Assembly: GCA_963738615.1 (NCBI GenBank)
Contig: CAVTXI010000004.1
Coordinates: 496,001-560,000 of the forward strand
Origin: CAVTWY01 sp963738615
Lineage (GTDB): Bacteria > Pseudomonadota > Gammaproteobacteria > Burkholderiales > Burkholderiaceae_C
Direction: 5' to 3'
DNA: 64,000 nucleotides
The position numbers and the translations under genes are program-made. The notes under the pieces are model-generated. The model had not been told where the DNA came from. It did not search any database and was given only the letters and a program-made list of their open reading frames with translations. How positions within the stretch are numbered: the first letter of the stretch is position 1; each line of letters starts with the position of its first letter. Below, piece by piece: positions 11,119 to 20,049 of the stretch.

Positions 11119-13182
11119 ATGGCAACGCGCTCTTCTTCTGTCTCTTCTTCTGTCTCTTCGTCGGGCCGACGAGGGCGCGGTGCCAAGGGCGCAGGCGCTG
11201 CCGATGAATCGCAGATGCCGCTGTTCGACGACGTCGAGCGCGCGTCGCTTGCACCTGCGCCTTCCCCCGCGCCTTCCCCCGCGCCTTCACCTGCACTTTC
11301 ACCTGCACAGGTCGAAGCGCCAACCGATACCGTCGAAACACCGGCGCCCGACGTGGTGGCGCTGGCCGCTGCGATGCACGCGCGCGTGTTGCGATGGTCG
11401 AAGGATCTCGGTGGCGATGACATCGCGGCACGCGCTGCGGCCGACGCAGCCGCCAGACTCATCGCTGCGCAGCACGAAGGCCACGTGTGCATCCGCATCG
11501 ACGCTGCGGCCGCGCGCCGCGCGCTGATGGCGTCGAAGGTCGTCGCCGGCGCGGACAACGTGGGCGCGCTCGACGCGGACCTGCCGTTCGTGCTCGACCC
11601 CAACGGTCGGCTGTACCTGCAACGCGTGTTCGACGACGAACGCGCCATCGCGCGGCGCATCGTTGCCGCAGAAGGTGTTGCGATGCCGACGACAACACCC
11701 GCCGTGCAGGCACGGTTGCGCGCGCTATTCCCCACGACAACCGAGGCGCAAACCACACCCGACCGGCAGGCGCTGGCCGCCGCGCTTGCGCTGGTGAAGC
11801 CGGTACTGATCATCAGTGGCGGGCCGGGCACAGGCAAAACAACCACGCTGGCGCGGATCATCGACTTGGTGTTGCGTCAATCACCCGACACACGGATCGC
11901 ATTGACCGCACCCACGGGCAAGGCCGCCGCAAGAGTGACGCAGGCGCTGGCTGCGGCGCGCGAATCGCAACCGGCGCAAGCCGATGAACCCGCCGCGCCG
12001 ATCACGACGCTGCGCGCGCGCACCATTCACGCGTGGCTGGGCGTGCACCCACGCACGGGGCGCCCGCGCCACGATGCGCGCTACCCGCTGCCGGTGGATC
12101 TGCTCGTGGTCGACGAAGCGTCGATGCTTGACTTGGAGCTGGCGCGCCTGCTGCTCGACGCGCTGCCTGCACACGCGCGGCTGGTGCTGCTGGGTGACAA
12201 AGACCAGCTTGCCGCCGTGCAGGCCGGCGCGGTGTTCGCCGAACTGGCGTCCGGCACGGACGCAGCGGGCGAGACCGACGCGCGCACGCGGCCTGCGGTC
12301 GTGCACCTTGTACGCGGCTATCGCTTCGGCACCGGGTCAGCCATCGCGCATCTGGCGCGCAGCGTGTGCGACGGCGATGCCGATGCGGCCATCGCGCTGC
12401 TGCGCGAAGGTGCACAAGGTGGAGAGCTCGTCTGGCGTCACGCACCGACCGATGCAGGCCTCGAAATCGCGCCCAGCCTGCGCGTCTATCTCGGCGCGTT
12501 GGATGAATTGCGTACGCGTACGCGTGCGGGTGCGGGTGCGAATGAGGACGCCCCTGCCGATGACGACGCCGTCATCGCATGCCTGCAAGCCCTGGACCGT
12601 TGGCGCGCGTTGTGCGCCGTTCACGACGGCCCCAGCGGCACGCGCGCGTGGAACCAACGCGCCAGCGCGCTGGTTCGCCGGTCGGGCGTGGCGCTGCCGG
12701 CTCGCGCCGCCCCGGGCGACGCGTGGTTCCCCGGCCGGGCCATCATGGTCACGCGCAACGACGCCACGTTGGGCCTGGTGAACGGCAACGTCGGCATCGT
12801 GTTGCCGCCGCCACCCACGCTGCCGCGCCGCGTGCGCAATCCAGCCGACGCCGCCCTGCGCCACGCCGCATTCCTGCGTGCCGACGGCAGCGTGGCGCGC
12901 TGGCCCGTGGCGCGGCTGCCTGCCGTCGAAACCGCCTTTGCCACCAGCGTGCACAAAGCGCAGGGGTCCGAATTCGACCGCGTGACGCTGGTGCTGCCGT
13001 CGCCTTGGCAGCGGCCCTGCACGCGCGAACTGGTCTACACCGCGATCACGCGCGCACGCAACCACGTGACGGTGGTGGCCGACGAAGCAAGCCTGCGTGC
13101 GTCGATCGCGATGCGTACGCAACGGCTGGGCGGCCTGGTCGATCGGCTGGGCGAAGCCGCGTTGTCAGCCCGGGAAGCGTGA
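11119..13182 (+). CDS. recD: Exodeoxyribonuclease V alpha chain RecD
   Basis: The 5'-3' helicase subunit of RecBCD, 687 residues against about 608 in E. coli. The extra length is partly an N-terminal low-complexity arm (polySer, then Ala-Pro-Ser-Pro repeats at about residues 52-66). The Walker A motif SGGPGTGKTTT is at about 234-241, Walker B is LLVVDEASMLDLELARLLL, LLGDKDQLAAVQAGAVFAEL carries motif III, and the C-terminal ATSVHKAQGSEFDRV and YTAITRAR are the UvrD-C/RecD motifs. It is intact in one frame, unlike recC and recB. The gene ends the recC-recB-recD operon. Confidence 0.93.
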   Translation: MATRSSSVSSSVSSSGRRGRGAKGAGAADESQMPLFDDVERASLAPAPSPAPSPAPSPALSPAQVEAPTDTVETPAPDVVALAAAMHARVLRWSKDLGGDDIAARAAADAAARLIAAQHEGHVCIRIDAAAARRALMASKVVAGADNVGALDADLPFVLDPNGRLYLQRVFDDERAIARRIVAAEGVAMPTTTPAVQARLRALFPTTTEAQTTPDRQALAAALALVKPVLIISGGPGTGKTTTLARIIDLVLRQSPDTRIALTAPTGKAAARVTQALAAARESQPAQADEPAAPITTLRARTIHAWLGVHPRTGRPRHDARYPLPVDLLVVDEASMLDLELARLLLDALPAHARLVLLGDKDQLAAVQAGAVFAELASGTDAAGETDARTRPAVVHLVRGYRFGTGSAIAHLARSVCDGDADAAIALLREGAQGGELVWRHAPTDAGLEIAPSLRVYLGALDELRTRTRAGAGANEDAPADDDAVIACLQALDRWRALCAVHDGPSGTRAWNQRASALVRRSGVALPARAAPGDAWFPGRAIMVTRNDATLGLVNGNVGIVLPPPPTLPRRVRNPADAALRHAAFLRADGSVARWPVARLPAVETAFATSVHKAQGSEFDRVTLVLPSPWQRPCTRELVYTAITRARNHVTVVADEASLRASIAMRTQRLGGLVDRLGEAALSAREA

Positions 13183-13287
13183 CACACGTCACGCCGCGCC
13201 CGTGCGTGCGCGCGACGCGGGCGTACGCAACCCGGCCCGCCACTTTTACGATCGAGGCTCCTCCTTCTGCTGTCTGGAAGCCCGCGT

Positions 13288-13500
13288 ATGAAGAACGTCC
13301 TGCTGACCCTTGCGCTGATCGTCGCCTGCGCCGGCAGTGGCGAGCTGTTGGCGCAAGCCACGCCGACCCGACCCCCGGCAGCCAAAGCCGCCTACGTCGA
13401 CGTGCAGAAGACACACGCCGCGACCGTGCGCGAGCAGGACGGCAGCGCGCGGCTACGTGTGGCCGCTGCCGTGCACGTGTCCGACACCCTGCCCCGCTGA
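13288..13500 (+). CDS. Small exported hypothetical protein
   Basis: A 70-residue reading frame not recognised as any family. It begins with a lysine, a hydrophobic stretch (VLLTLALIVACAG) and a plausible cleavage after LLAQA, so a secreted mature peptide of about 46 residues would result. No strong ribosome binding site is visible. The last 48 bases overlap the 3' end of the convergent metal transporter gene. It may be a chance open frame in high-GC sequence; the signal-peptide-like start is the only support. Confidence 0.35.
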   Translation: MKNVLLTLALIVACAGSGELLAQATPTRPPAAKAAYVDVQKTHAATVREQDGSARLRVAAAVHVSDTLPR

Positions 13501-14516
13501 CCCCGGCATCGGAAGCGACGTCGCGCAGTTCAGCCCGAGCGGCGAACGCGCCACCTGAAGCGTGGCATGGGTGATGTCGTGGCGCTCTTCCAAGAGCTGC
13601 GCCGCGCGCTTCAGAAACTCGTCATCGGCGCCTGCGGGCATCACCAGATGCGCAGTCAACGCGGTCTGTGACGTGCCCGTGGCCCACACGTGCAAGTCGT
13701 CGACCTGCGTCACACCCGGCATCGACACCAGTGAGCCGCGCACCTCAGCCAGATTCACGTGCTCGGGCACGCCGTCGAACATCAGCCGCAGCGACTGCCG
13801 GAACAGCCGCCACGTGCCGACGACGATGACGATCGCGATGACCAGGCTCACCACGGGGTCGACGCGTGTCCAGCCGTAGGCCAGCGCCAGCACACCCGCG
13901 ATCACCACGCCCAACGACACCAGCGCGTCGGCCGCCATGTGCAGGAATGCGCCACGCAGGTTGATGTCGTGCTTGCTGCCGCGCATGAACAGCAACGCCG
14001 TCGCGCTGTTGACCACGATGCCGATGGCCGCCACGACGATGATCGGCAGCCCCTGCACTGCCTGCGGCACCGACAGCCGTTGCACCGCTTCCCACCCCAG
14101 CGACCCCATCGCCACCAGCAGCAGCAACGCGTTGAAGAACGCCGCCAGGATGCTGGCGCGCCGCCAGCCGTAGGTGTAGAGCGCATCGGGCCGAATGCGC
14201 CCGGCATACGCCCCGCCCCACGCCAACACCAGCCCGGCCACGTCGCTGAGGTTGTGCGCCGCGTCGGCCAACAGCGCCAGTGAGTCGACACGCCAGCCCC
14301 ACCAGGCTTCGATACCAACGAACGCGAGGTTCAGCGCGATGCCGAACGCGAAGGCGCGGTCGTGGGTGACAGGGCCGTGGTGGTGACCGGCGTGACGTGG
14401 CCGGCGTGATCGTGGCCGGCGTGATCGTGGCCGCCGTGATCGTGGCCGCCGTGATCGTGGCCGACGTGATCGTCGTGATCGTGGTCGTGGTCGTGGTCGT
14501 GATCTCGGGCAGACAT
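13453..14516 (-). CDS. Cation diffusion facilitator (Zn/Co/Cd exporter), His-rich N-terminus, frameshift near 14395
   Basis: An inner-membrane proton-coupled efflux pump for divalent metals. The ATG at 14516 opens into a run of Asp-His pairs and five G-x-H-D-H-type pentads, a likely cytosolic metal-binding arm. The frame is broken at about 14395, where CACGATCAC of the repeat has become CACGTCAC (one base lost). It then continues as H-x-F-A-F-G-I-A-L-N-L-A-F-V to the transport-site motif LLADAAHNLSDV and the second site HMAADALVSLG, with six membrane helices and a C-terminal cytoplasmic domain (VDDLHVWATGTSQTALTAHL). The corrected length is about 354 residues. The break could be a sequencing slip in the repeat or a slippage mutation. 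The EamA gene starts upstream on the same strand. Confidence 0.85.
14391..14500. repeat. 15-bp tandem repeat encoding Gly-His-Asp-His units
   Basis: Imperfect tandem copies of the 15-bp unit GTGATCGTGGCCGGC (read on +), varying at one or two bases, followed by GTGATCGTG/GTGGTC trimer-like units toward 14500. On the minus strand it encodes the His/Asp-rich metal-binding arm of the CDF exporter. One unit has lost a base, which shifts the reading frame. Confidence 0.8.
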
Positions 14517-14532
14517 CGCAATCGACGATAGC

Positions 14533-15454
14533 TCAACCCGCCCTGCCCCGCGACCGACGCGACGCAAGGTGAATGCTCGGCAATATCAACGCCGCACCAA
14601 CCCAGTGGAACCAGCGCGGTGGCTCGCCCAGCAGCCACCACGCGAGCCACGCGCCATACACCGGCGCCAAATACAGCATCAGCGCCGTGCGCGCCGCGCC
14701 CAGTTCGCGCTGAATGAAGCCGTAGGCCAGGTACGAAATCAGCCCCGGCAGCAGCGCGGCCAGCGCGATCAGGCCCCAGGCGCGCCACGTCAGCGCATGG
14801 TCCAGCGCCGCCACCTCGACAACCGTGAACGGCAGCATCGCCACCAGCCCGCCAGCGGCCATGCAGCACAGCCGCTCGAGCGCGTTCAGCTTCGTGGGCC
14901 AATACAACAGCAGGATCGAATACGCCACCCACGCCAGCATCGCCGCCAGCACCCAGAGGTCACCGACGGTGAACGACAGCGACGCCAGCACGCCCACGTC
15001 ACCGCGCACGATCACGAACACCACGCCGGACAGCGCCAGCGCCATGCCCAGCATTTGCGCGCGCCCGAGATGCTCGCCCAACAGCTTCGCGCTGCCCAGC
15101 GCAATGCCCACGGGTGCCGCCGCATACACCAGCGCAATGTTCGTCACCGTCGTCGTGTGCCCGGCGATGTAGACCCACGCGCCGCAGATCCACATGCCCA
15201 ACGCACCCAGCACCAGGCAATGCCACCACTCGTCACGCAGCCGCTGCGGCTGCGCCAGAAGGCCGCGCCAGCAGAAGGCGAACAACACGACGAACACGAT
15301 GGCCCAGCGACCGAAGGCGAGGATGTGCGGCGGCACATGCGGCCCGGCAGCGCGCGCGATCAGGTAGTTCGACGACCACACCGCCGGGCACCAGCCACAG
15401 CAGCACCGTGGCAAGGCGGTGGCGGGCAGCGGGGTCGCGCAACCAACGGGACAC
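14533..15454 (-). CDS. EamA/DMT family permease, frameshift near 15390
   Basis: A drug/metabolite-transporter superfamily permease with ten predicted membrane helices in two EamA halves; the substrate is unknown. The likely start at 15454 reads MSRWLRDPAARHRLATVLLWLVP. One extra G at about 15385-15395 then throws the frame, and it resumes as W-S-S-N-Y-L-I-A-R-A-A, the usual first-helix signature, continuing to GAALILPSIHLASRR. The uncorrected frame offers only a Cys-rich start without homology. It lies 16 bases upstream of the CDF gene on the same strand and 10 bases after the acyl-CoA synthetase stop, so these three genes probably form one transcript. Confidence 0.82.
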
Positions 15455-15464
15455 GTGGAAGACC

Positions 15465-17045
15465 TCAACGCTCGCGAAGCTCGAGCCCGTAGCGCTCGCG
15501 CAGTTCCCGCTTCAACACTTTGCCGATCGCGCTGCGCGGCAGCTCGTCGACGATGAGCAGGTCGTGAAGGCGCTGCGTTTTGCCCAGGCGCTCGTTGGTC
15601 CAGGCCAGCAGCGCTGACGTGTCGGTGGCCGCATCAGCATTCGAAGGCGAGCGCACGACAACGAAGGCCACGGGCGTCTCGCCCCAGCGCGCCGAAGGCA
15701 CACCCACCACGGCGGCTTCGGCCACACCGACGTGTTCGCGCAGCACCGCCTCGAGGTCGCTGGGGTAGACGTTGAAGCCGCCGGAGATGATCACGTCTTT
15801 GCGGCGGTCGACCAACTCGAGAAAGCCGTCGGCGTCGAAGCGGCCCACGTCGCCGCTGCGGATGAAGCGCAGGCCCCGCGCGTCGAACCACTCGACCTCG
15901 AGCGTGGCGTCGGGCTTCTTGTGATAGCCGCTCATCATGCTGGCCGAGCGGCCGACGACCTCGCCAGCCACGCCGACCGCATGGCCCGGCAATTCGCGCC
16001 CGTCTTCGTCGATCAGGCGGATGTCGTGGCCGGGCGCCGGCTGGCCAACCGTCGCGAGCTTGGTCGGGTGCCGGCTGGCCTCGAGGATGCAACTGCCGCC
16101 GCCTTCGGTCGACCCGTAGAACTCGATCAGCTCGCCGGGCCAACGCCTGATCGCCTCGAGCTTGGTCGCCGCGGCGAACGGTGCGCTGGTCGCGAACTTG
16201 TAGCGGAAGGCGGAAAGATCAAAGCGGTCGAAGTCGGCATGCGACAGCAGCCGCTCGTACTGCACCGGTACCAGCATCGCGTGCGTGACGCGGTGGGCTT
16301 GCGCCTGCTCGAGCCAGCGCCGTGCATCGAACTTCGGCATCAAGACCGTGCAGCCACCAAAGGCCAACACGGGGAAGAACACCACCAGCGTCGTGTTCGA
16401 GTACAGCGGCGTCGACACCAGCGCCACGACGTCAGGGCCGTAGCCGAAGCGGTGCGCGCGCTTCGCATAGGCCCAGCGCATCGACTGCGGCTGCACGATG
16501 CCCTTCGGCTCGCCGGTGGTGCCCGACGAATAGATGATGTTGAACGGCGCGTCGGGGTCGATCGTGACGTCGACGAACGCAGCCGCGCCCGCACCCACGC
16601 TCGCGAGCCATGACGCAAAGCCGCCCAGCGTTGCGTCGTCGAACGTCACTGTGGGCATGTCGGCGCCACCAACATCGACGCCGGGCGAGGCGAACAACAG
16701 CTTCGCATCGGCGTCGTCGAGCATGCGCGCGAGCGTGGCCGGTGTGGCGCCGGGCGGCAGCGGCGCTACGGCAGCGCCGGCACGCAACGCGCCGAGGAAC
16801 ACCACCGCGTAGTCGATCGACGTGGCGGCGCAGATCGCGACAACGTCCCGCGCGCGCAGCCCATCTCGCTGCAACGCGGCCGCAACAGCGTCCATGCGCG
16901 CGTCGAGCGTGGCGTAGTCGACATGCTCGTCGCCGTGAATCAGCGCGATGCGCGACGGCGCCGCACGCGCATGGCCGCGGATCAGCGTGCCCATGTCGGC
17001 GAAGTGCGGGAGGTCGGGAGGGTCGATGACGGTGGAGGGGTTCAT
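15465..17045 (-). CDS. AMP-forming acyl-CoA synthetase/ligase
   Basis: A 526-residue adenylate-forming enzyme that activates a carboxylic acid to acyl-AMP and then acyl-CoA. Motifs in order are the P-loop YSSGTTGEPKG (about 183-193), EFYGSTEGGG, the aspartate of SGDVGRFDADGFLEL, the hinge RRKDVIISGGFNVYP and the catalytic lysine near the C-terminus in GKVLKREL. The ATG at 17045 gives a normal N-terminus; the frame is open further upstream without homology. The substrate cannot be deduced; the family includes medium-chain and aromatic acid ligases. It is divergent from the DUF3574 gene with a 128-base shared promoter region. Confidence 0.92.
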   Translation of the reverse strand: MNPSTVIDPPDLPHFADMGTLIRGHARAAPSRIALIHGDEHVDYATLDARMDAVAAALQRDGLRARDVVAICAATSIDYAVVFLGALRAGAAVAPLPPGATPATLARMLDDADAKLLFASPGVDVGGADMPTVTFDDATLGGFASWLASVGAGAAAFVDVTIDPDAPFNIIYSSGTTGEPKGIVQPQSMRWAYAKRAHRFGYGPDVVALVSTPLYSNTTLVVFFPVLAFGGCTVLMPKFDARRWLEQAQAHRVTHAMLVPVQYERLLSHADFDRFDLSAFRYKFATSAPFAAATKLEAIRRWPGELIEFYGSTEGGGSCILEASRHPTKLATVGQPAPGHDIRLIDEDGRELPGHAVGVAGEVVGRSASMMSGYHKKPDATLEVEWFDARGLRFIRSGDVGRFDADGFLELVDRRKDVIISGGFNVYPSDLEAVLREHVGVAEAAVVGVPSARWGETPVAFVVVRSPSNADAATDTSALLAWTNERLGKTQRLHDLLIVDELPRSAIGKVLKRELRERYGLELRER

Positions 17046-17173
17046 GCGGGCGCAAGACGACTGTAGTCGCGGCGCGCGTGTTCTGCGCGAGGCACAACAT
17101 GTCGCAATCGTCCAAGACGCGTGGGGCACGGGCCGCAAGAATGCTCGCTGCACGTTCCCGCCTGGAGCCTTCG

Positions 17174-17683
17174 ATGTCGAATCCTCGCCCCGGCACGCCA
17201 GTCGCGCCATCCTCATCTCGCCGTCGCCATCTGCTGGCCGCCTGCGTCGCAGGCCTGACGTTGACGCTGGCCGGGCCGCCCGTCGCGCTCGCGCGCAACG
17301 CTGCCGACGCGACAAGAGCACATACCGCTGCGCCCCATCTCGCCCGTTGCACCGTGGCACAAACGTTCGCGCGCACGGAGTTGTTCTTCGGTTTGTCGAA
17401 GCCGAGCGGCATCGTCACCGAAGAAGAGTTCAAGGCCTTTGTCGACGGCTACGTCACGCCGCGTTTTCCGGACGGGCTGACGCTGCTGTCGGGCGTGGGC
17501 CAGTTCCGCGATTCGAGCGGCAAGATCCTCGTCGAGGGTTCGAAGCTTTTGATCCTGTTGTATCCGGCACGCGGCAGCGGCGATGCCAACCGCGCGGTCG
17601 AGCAGATCCGCACCGACTACAAGGCTCTCTTCGAACAGCAGTCGGTGCTGCGCGCCGACGTCCTGTCGTGCGTGTCCTTCTAG
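17174..17683 (+). CDS. DUF3574 domain secreted protein
   Basis: 169 residues from the ATG at 17174. An N-terminal twin-basic stretch (SSRRRHLLAACVAGLTLTLAG) ending in VALA looks like an export signal. The mature part carries the DUF3574 pattern FFGLSKPSG-I-V-T-E-E-E-F-x-A-F-V-D-x-Y-V-T-P-R-F-P-D-G-L-T, followed by a Glu/Lys helix. The family is small, periplasmic and without assigned function. An in-frame start at 17078 would add 32 residues lacking signal character. No partner gene is apparent. Confidence 0.8.
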   Translation: MSNPRPGTPVAPSSSRRRHLLAACVAGLTLTLAGPPVALARNAADATRAHTAAPHLARCTVAQTFARTELFFGLSKPSGIVTEEEFKAFVDGYVTPRFPDGLTLLSGVGQFRDSSGKILVEGSKLLILLYPARGSGDANRAVEQIRTDYKALFEQQSVLRADVLSCVSF

Positions 17684-17736
17684 GTAGCGCTCTAAGCGGT
17701 CACCGCCTTCGCCAACCGAAGAACGCGAGGTCCGGC

Positions 17737-17886
17737 CTACAAGCGTTGCGTGCCGTCCATGCGGCCAAGGGCCTTGTCGAAGGTAGCCAGAGGCAGGTGG
17801 CCGGCCTTGCGCGCGATCTCGCGCATCAGGCAATCCGAAAACCCGAGTGCGGGCTTGGCGCGAAACTGCGGGGCGTGGGTGTCTCC
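17737..17886 (-). pseudogene. C-terminal remnant of a PIN-domain (VapC-like) toxin
   Basis: Between the DUF3574 and HMG-CoA lyase genes the minus strand is open for 49 codons and ends in ALGFSDCLMREIARKAGHLP-LATFDKALGR, the last third of a PIN-domain RNase toxin (F-S-D-C-L helix with the acidic residue, then the G-H-L-P-L-x-T-F-D strand). A stop codon lies directly upstream at 17887-17889, which is also the stop of the HMG-CoA lyase. No start, N-terminal PIN acidic residue or antitoxin remains. It is read as debris of a lost toxin-antitoxin module, recognised from pattern only. Confidence 0.6.
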
Positions 17887-18848
17887 TCAGCTTCGAGCCA
17901 ACGCGCGTTCGCGGATTGCATCGAAATCGGCCGGCCGCGCATGCAGGTCCATCCGTCGCCCGGCCTTGACGATCTGGCTCGGGATGTCGTGCCCGATCAG
18001 TGCCGGCAGGCGTTTCGCCGCGTCGACCAGCTTCGCGACGTCGACGCCGGTGTCGTAGCCCATCAGCTCGAGCGCGTGCACGATCTCTTCGCTGCACACG
18101 TTGCCGCTGGCGCCGGGTGCGTAGGGGCAGCCGCCGATGCCGCCGATCGACGCGTCGAAGCGGTCGGCACCGGCGCTCGATCGCGGCGAGCACGTTCGCC
18201 AGGCCCATGCCGCGCGTGTTGTGGAAGTGGAGCGTGAGTTCGGTCTGCGGCCATCGTTCGCGGAACGCGCGCGTCAGCGACGACACCTGCGTCGGAAACG
18301 CCATGCCGGTGGTGTCGCACAACGTGACGCCATGCGCGCCCATCTCGTTCACGTAGCGGTCGCACCACCCGAGCACGGTCGCCTCGGGCACGTCGCCTTC
18401 CATCGGGCAGCCGAACGCGCACGACAGCGAGACGTTGATCGCGGCCTGCCCCTTCGCGCGTCGCCGCCACTTCCGCGAGACCAGCGAACGACTGCTCGCG
18501 CAGCATGCGCAGGTTCGACAGGTTATGGCTTTCGCTCGCCGACATCACCAGGTTCAGCTCGTCGGCCTTCGATTCGATCGCGCGCTCGGCACCGCGCACG
18601 TTGGGCACCAGCGCGCTGTAGACCACGCCGGGCCGGCGCGCGATTTCGCGCAGTACGACTTCGGCGTCGCGCAGCGCGGGGATCGCCTTGGGCGAGACGA
18701 ACGCGGTGACCTCGATCTTCGCGAGCCCCGCGTCGGACAGCGCATTCACGAGCGCGATCTTGTCTTCGGTCGCGACGAATGCTGCTTCGGCCTGCAACCC
18801 GTCGCGGGTGCCGACTTCCTGCATGTAGATTCTTTTGCCGTTCTTCAT
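17887..18848 (-). CDS. mvaB: Hydroxymethylglutaryl-CoA lyase (HMGL-like), two frameshifts
   Basis: An aldolase-type TIM-barrel lyase splitting 3-hydroxy-3-methylglutaryl-CoA into acetyl-CoA and acetoacetate. The start has the family motif QEVGTRDGLQ, then TAFVSPKAIPALRDAE and MSASESHNLSN. One extra base near 18460 shifts the frame; it resumes as MEGDVPEATVLGWCDRYV and LCDTTGMAFP and reaches the metal-binding LHFHNTRGMGLANVLAAIE. A second extra base near 18180 shifts it again before the signature G-x-G-G-C-P-Y-A-P-G-A-S-G-N-V with its catalytic Cys. The rejoined product is about 320 residues, normal for the family. Its ATG overlaps the stop of the CoA-transferase gene by four bases (ATGA), so the two are coupled. 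Confidence 0.85.
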
Positions 18849-20038
18849 GCCACCACCTTGCGGCCGCGCAACGCGGCGATGTCTTGCGATGAAAAGCCGA
18901 TCTCGCCCAGCACGCCGTCGGTATCGTCACCGAGCTTGGGCGCCGACGTGCGCACCGTGCCCGGCGTGCCGAGCAGCTTAGGCACGACGCCCGGTACGTC
19001 GATGTCATAGCCATCGCGCGTGGCCTGCTTCAGGATCATGTCGCGCGCGCGGAAGTGCGGGTCTTCGACGATGTCTTTCGCGGTGTAGACGCGCCCGGCC
19101 GGAACCTTAGCTTCGCCCAACAGCGCCAGCACGTCGGTGACAGAGCGCTTCGATGTCCACACTTCGATCGCGTGGTCCAACTCGACCACGCGCGCCACGC
19201 GCCCGGCGTTGTCAGCCAAGCCAGCGTCGTTGCCCAGATCGTCGCGGCCGATCGTCGTCATCAGCCGCTTGAAGATCGAATCACCGTTGCCCGCGATCAG
19301 CACCACGCCGTCGGTGCAGCGGTAAGCGTTGCTCGGCGCGATGCCCGGCAGCGCCGAACCCGCGGGCTCACGCACGACGCCGAACGCGCTGTACTCGGGG
19401 ATCAGGCTTTCCATCACGTTGAGCACGGCTTCGGTCAGCGCGACGTCGATCACCTGACCCTTGCCGCCATTGACCTTGCGGTGGTAAAGCGCCGTCAACA
19501 CGCCGACCGTGCCGTGCAGCGCGGCCAACGTGTCGCCGATCGAAATACCGCAGCGCACCGGCACACGATCGGGCTCGCCGCACAGGTGGCGCAGGCCGCC
19601 CATCGCCTCACCGATCGCGCCGAACCCCGGCAGGTCGCGATACGGGCCTGTCTGCCCATAGCCGCTGATGCGCAGCATCACGAGGCCGGGGTTGTCTTTC
19701 GACAGCGCCTCGTAGCCCATGCCCCAGTTCTCGAGCGTGCCGGGGCGAAAGTTCTCGATCAGCACGTCGGCTTCGCGGATCAACTTCTTCGCGATGTCCT
19801 GCCCTTCCTTCTGGCGAAGGTCCAGCGCGATCGAGCGCTTGTTGCGCGACTGGACCTGCCACCACACCGACGTGCCGTCCTTGATCAGCCGCCAGTTGCG
19901 CAGCGGATCGCCCGCGCCGGGCGGCTCGATCTTGATCACGTCGGCGCCGAACTCGGCCAGCGTCTTGCCGGCGAAGGGGCCCGCGATCAGCTGACCCATC
20001 TCGACGACCTTCAGTCCTTTCAAAGCTCCTGCTTGCAT
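18845..20038 (-). CDS. CaiB/BaiF (class III) CoA transferase
   Basis: 397 residues, one full class III CoA-transferase chain, which moves CoA from a donor such as succinyl-CoA to a free acid by way of an aspartyl-CoA thioester. The catalytic aspartate is D169 in the stretch CGISIGDT, the same position as in formyl-CoA transferase. Other landmarks are GADVIKIEPPGAGDPLR, NFRPGTLENWG and GYGQTGPYRDLPGFGA. The start at 20038 follows the Bug receptor stop by 11 bases; a longer open frame upstream has no homology. Neighbours (receptor above, HMG-CoA lyase below) suggest it activates a 3-hydroxy-3-methylglutarate-like acid, as the human family member SUGCT can; this is inference. Confidence 0.92.
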   Translation of the reverse strand: MQAGALKGLKVVEMGQLIAGPFAGKTLAEFGADVIKIEPPGAGDPLRNWRLIKDGTSVWWQVQSRNKRSIALDLRQKEGQDIAKKLIREADVLIENFRPGTLENWGMGYEALSKDNPGLVMLRISGYGQTGPYRDLPGFGAIGEAMGGLRHLCGEPDRVPVRCGISIGDTLAALHGTVGVLTALYHRKVNGGKGQVIDVALTEAVLNVMESLIPEYSAFGVVREPAGSALPGIAPSNAYRCTDGVVLIAGNGDSIFKRLMTTIGRDDLGNDAGLADNAGRVARVVELDHAIEVWTSKRSVTDVLALLGEAKVPAGRVYTAKDIVEDPHFRARDMILKQATRDGYDIDVPGVVPKLLGTPGTVRTSAPKLGDDTDGVLGEIGFSSQDIAALRGRKVVA

Positions 20039-20049
20039 GGCGGCGCTCC

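Noticed and set aside
8018..11431. 1137-codon minus-strand open frame opposite recB
   Set aside because: RecB motifs on the plus strand are unambiguous; the minus frame lacks any domain pattern and has the composition of an antisense shadow.
14391..14506. CRISPR-like repeat array
   Set aside because: The units are contiguous 15-bp tandem repeats with no spacers and code for His-Asp pentads of the metal exporter. No CRISPR array or cas gene was seen in the window.
17750..18356. Plus-strand open frames across the HMG-CoA lyase
   Set aside because: They are shadows of the minus-strand lyase and PIN remnant and carry no recognisable motif.
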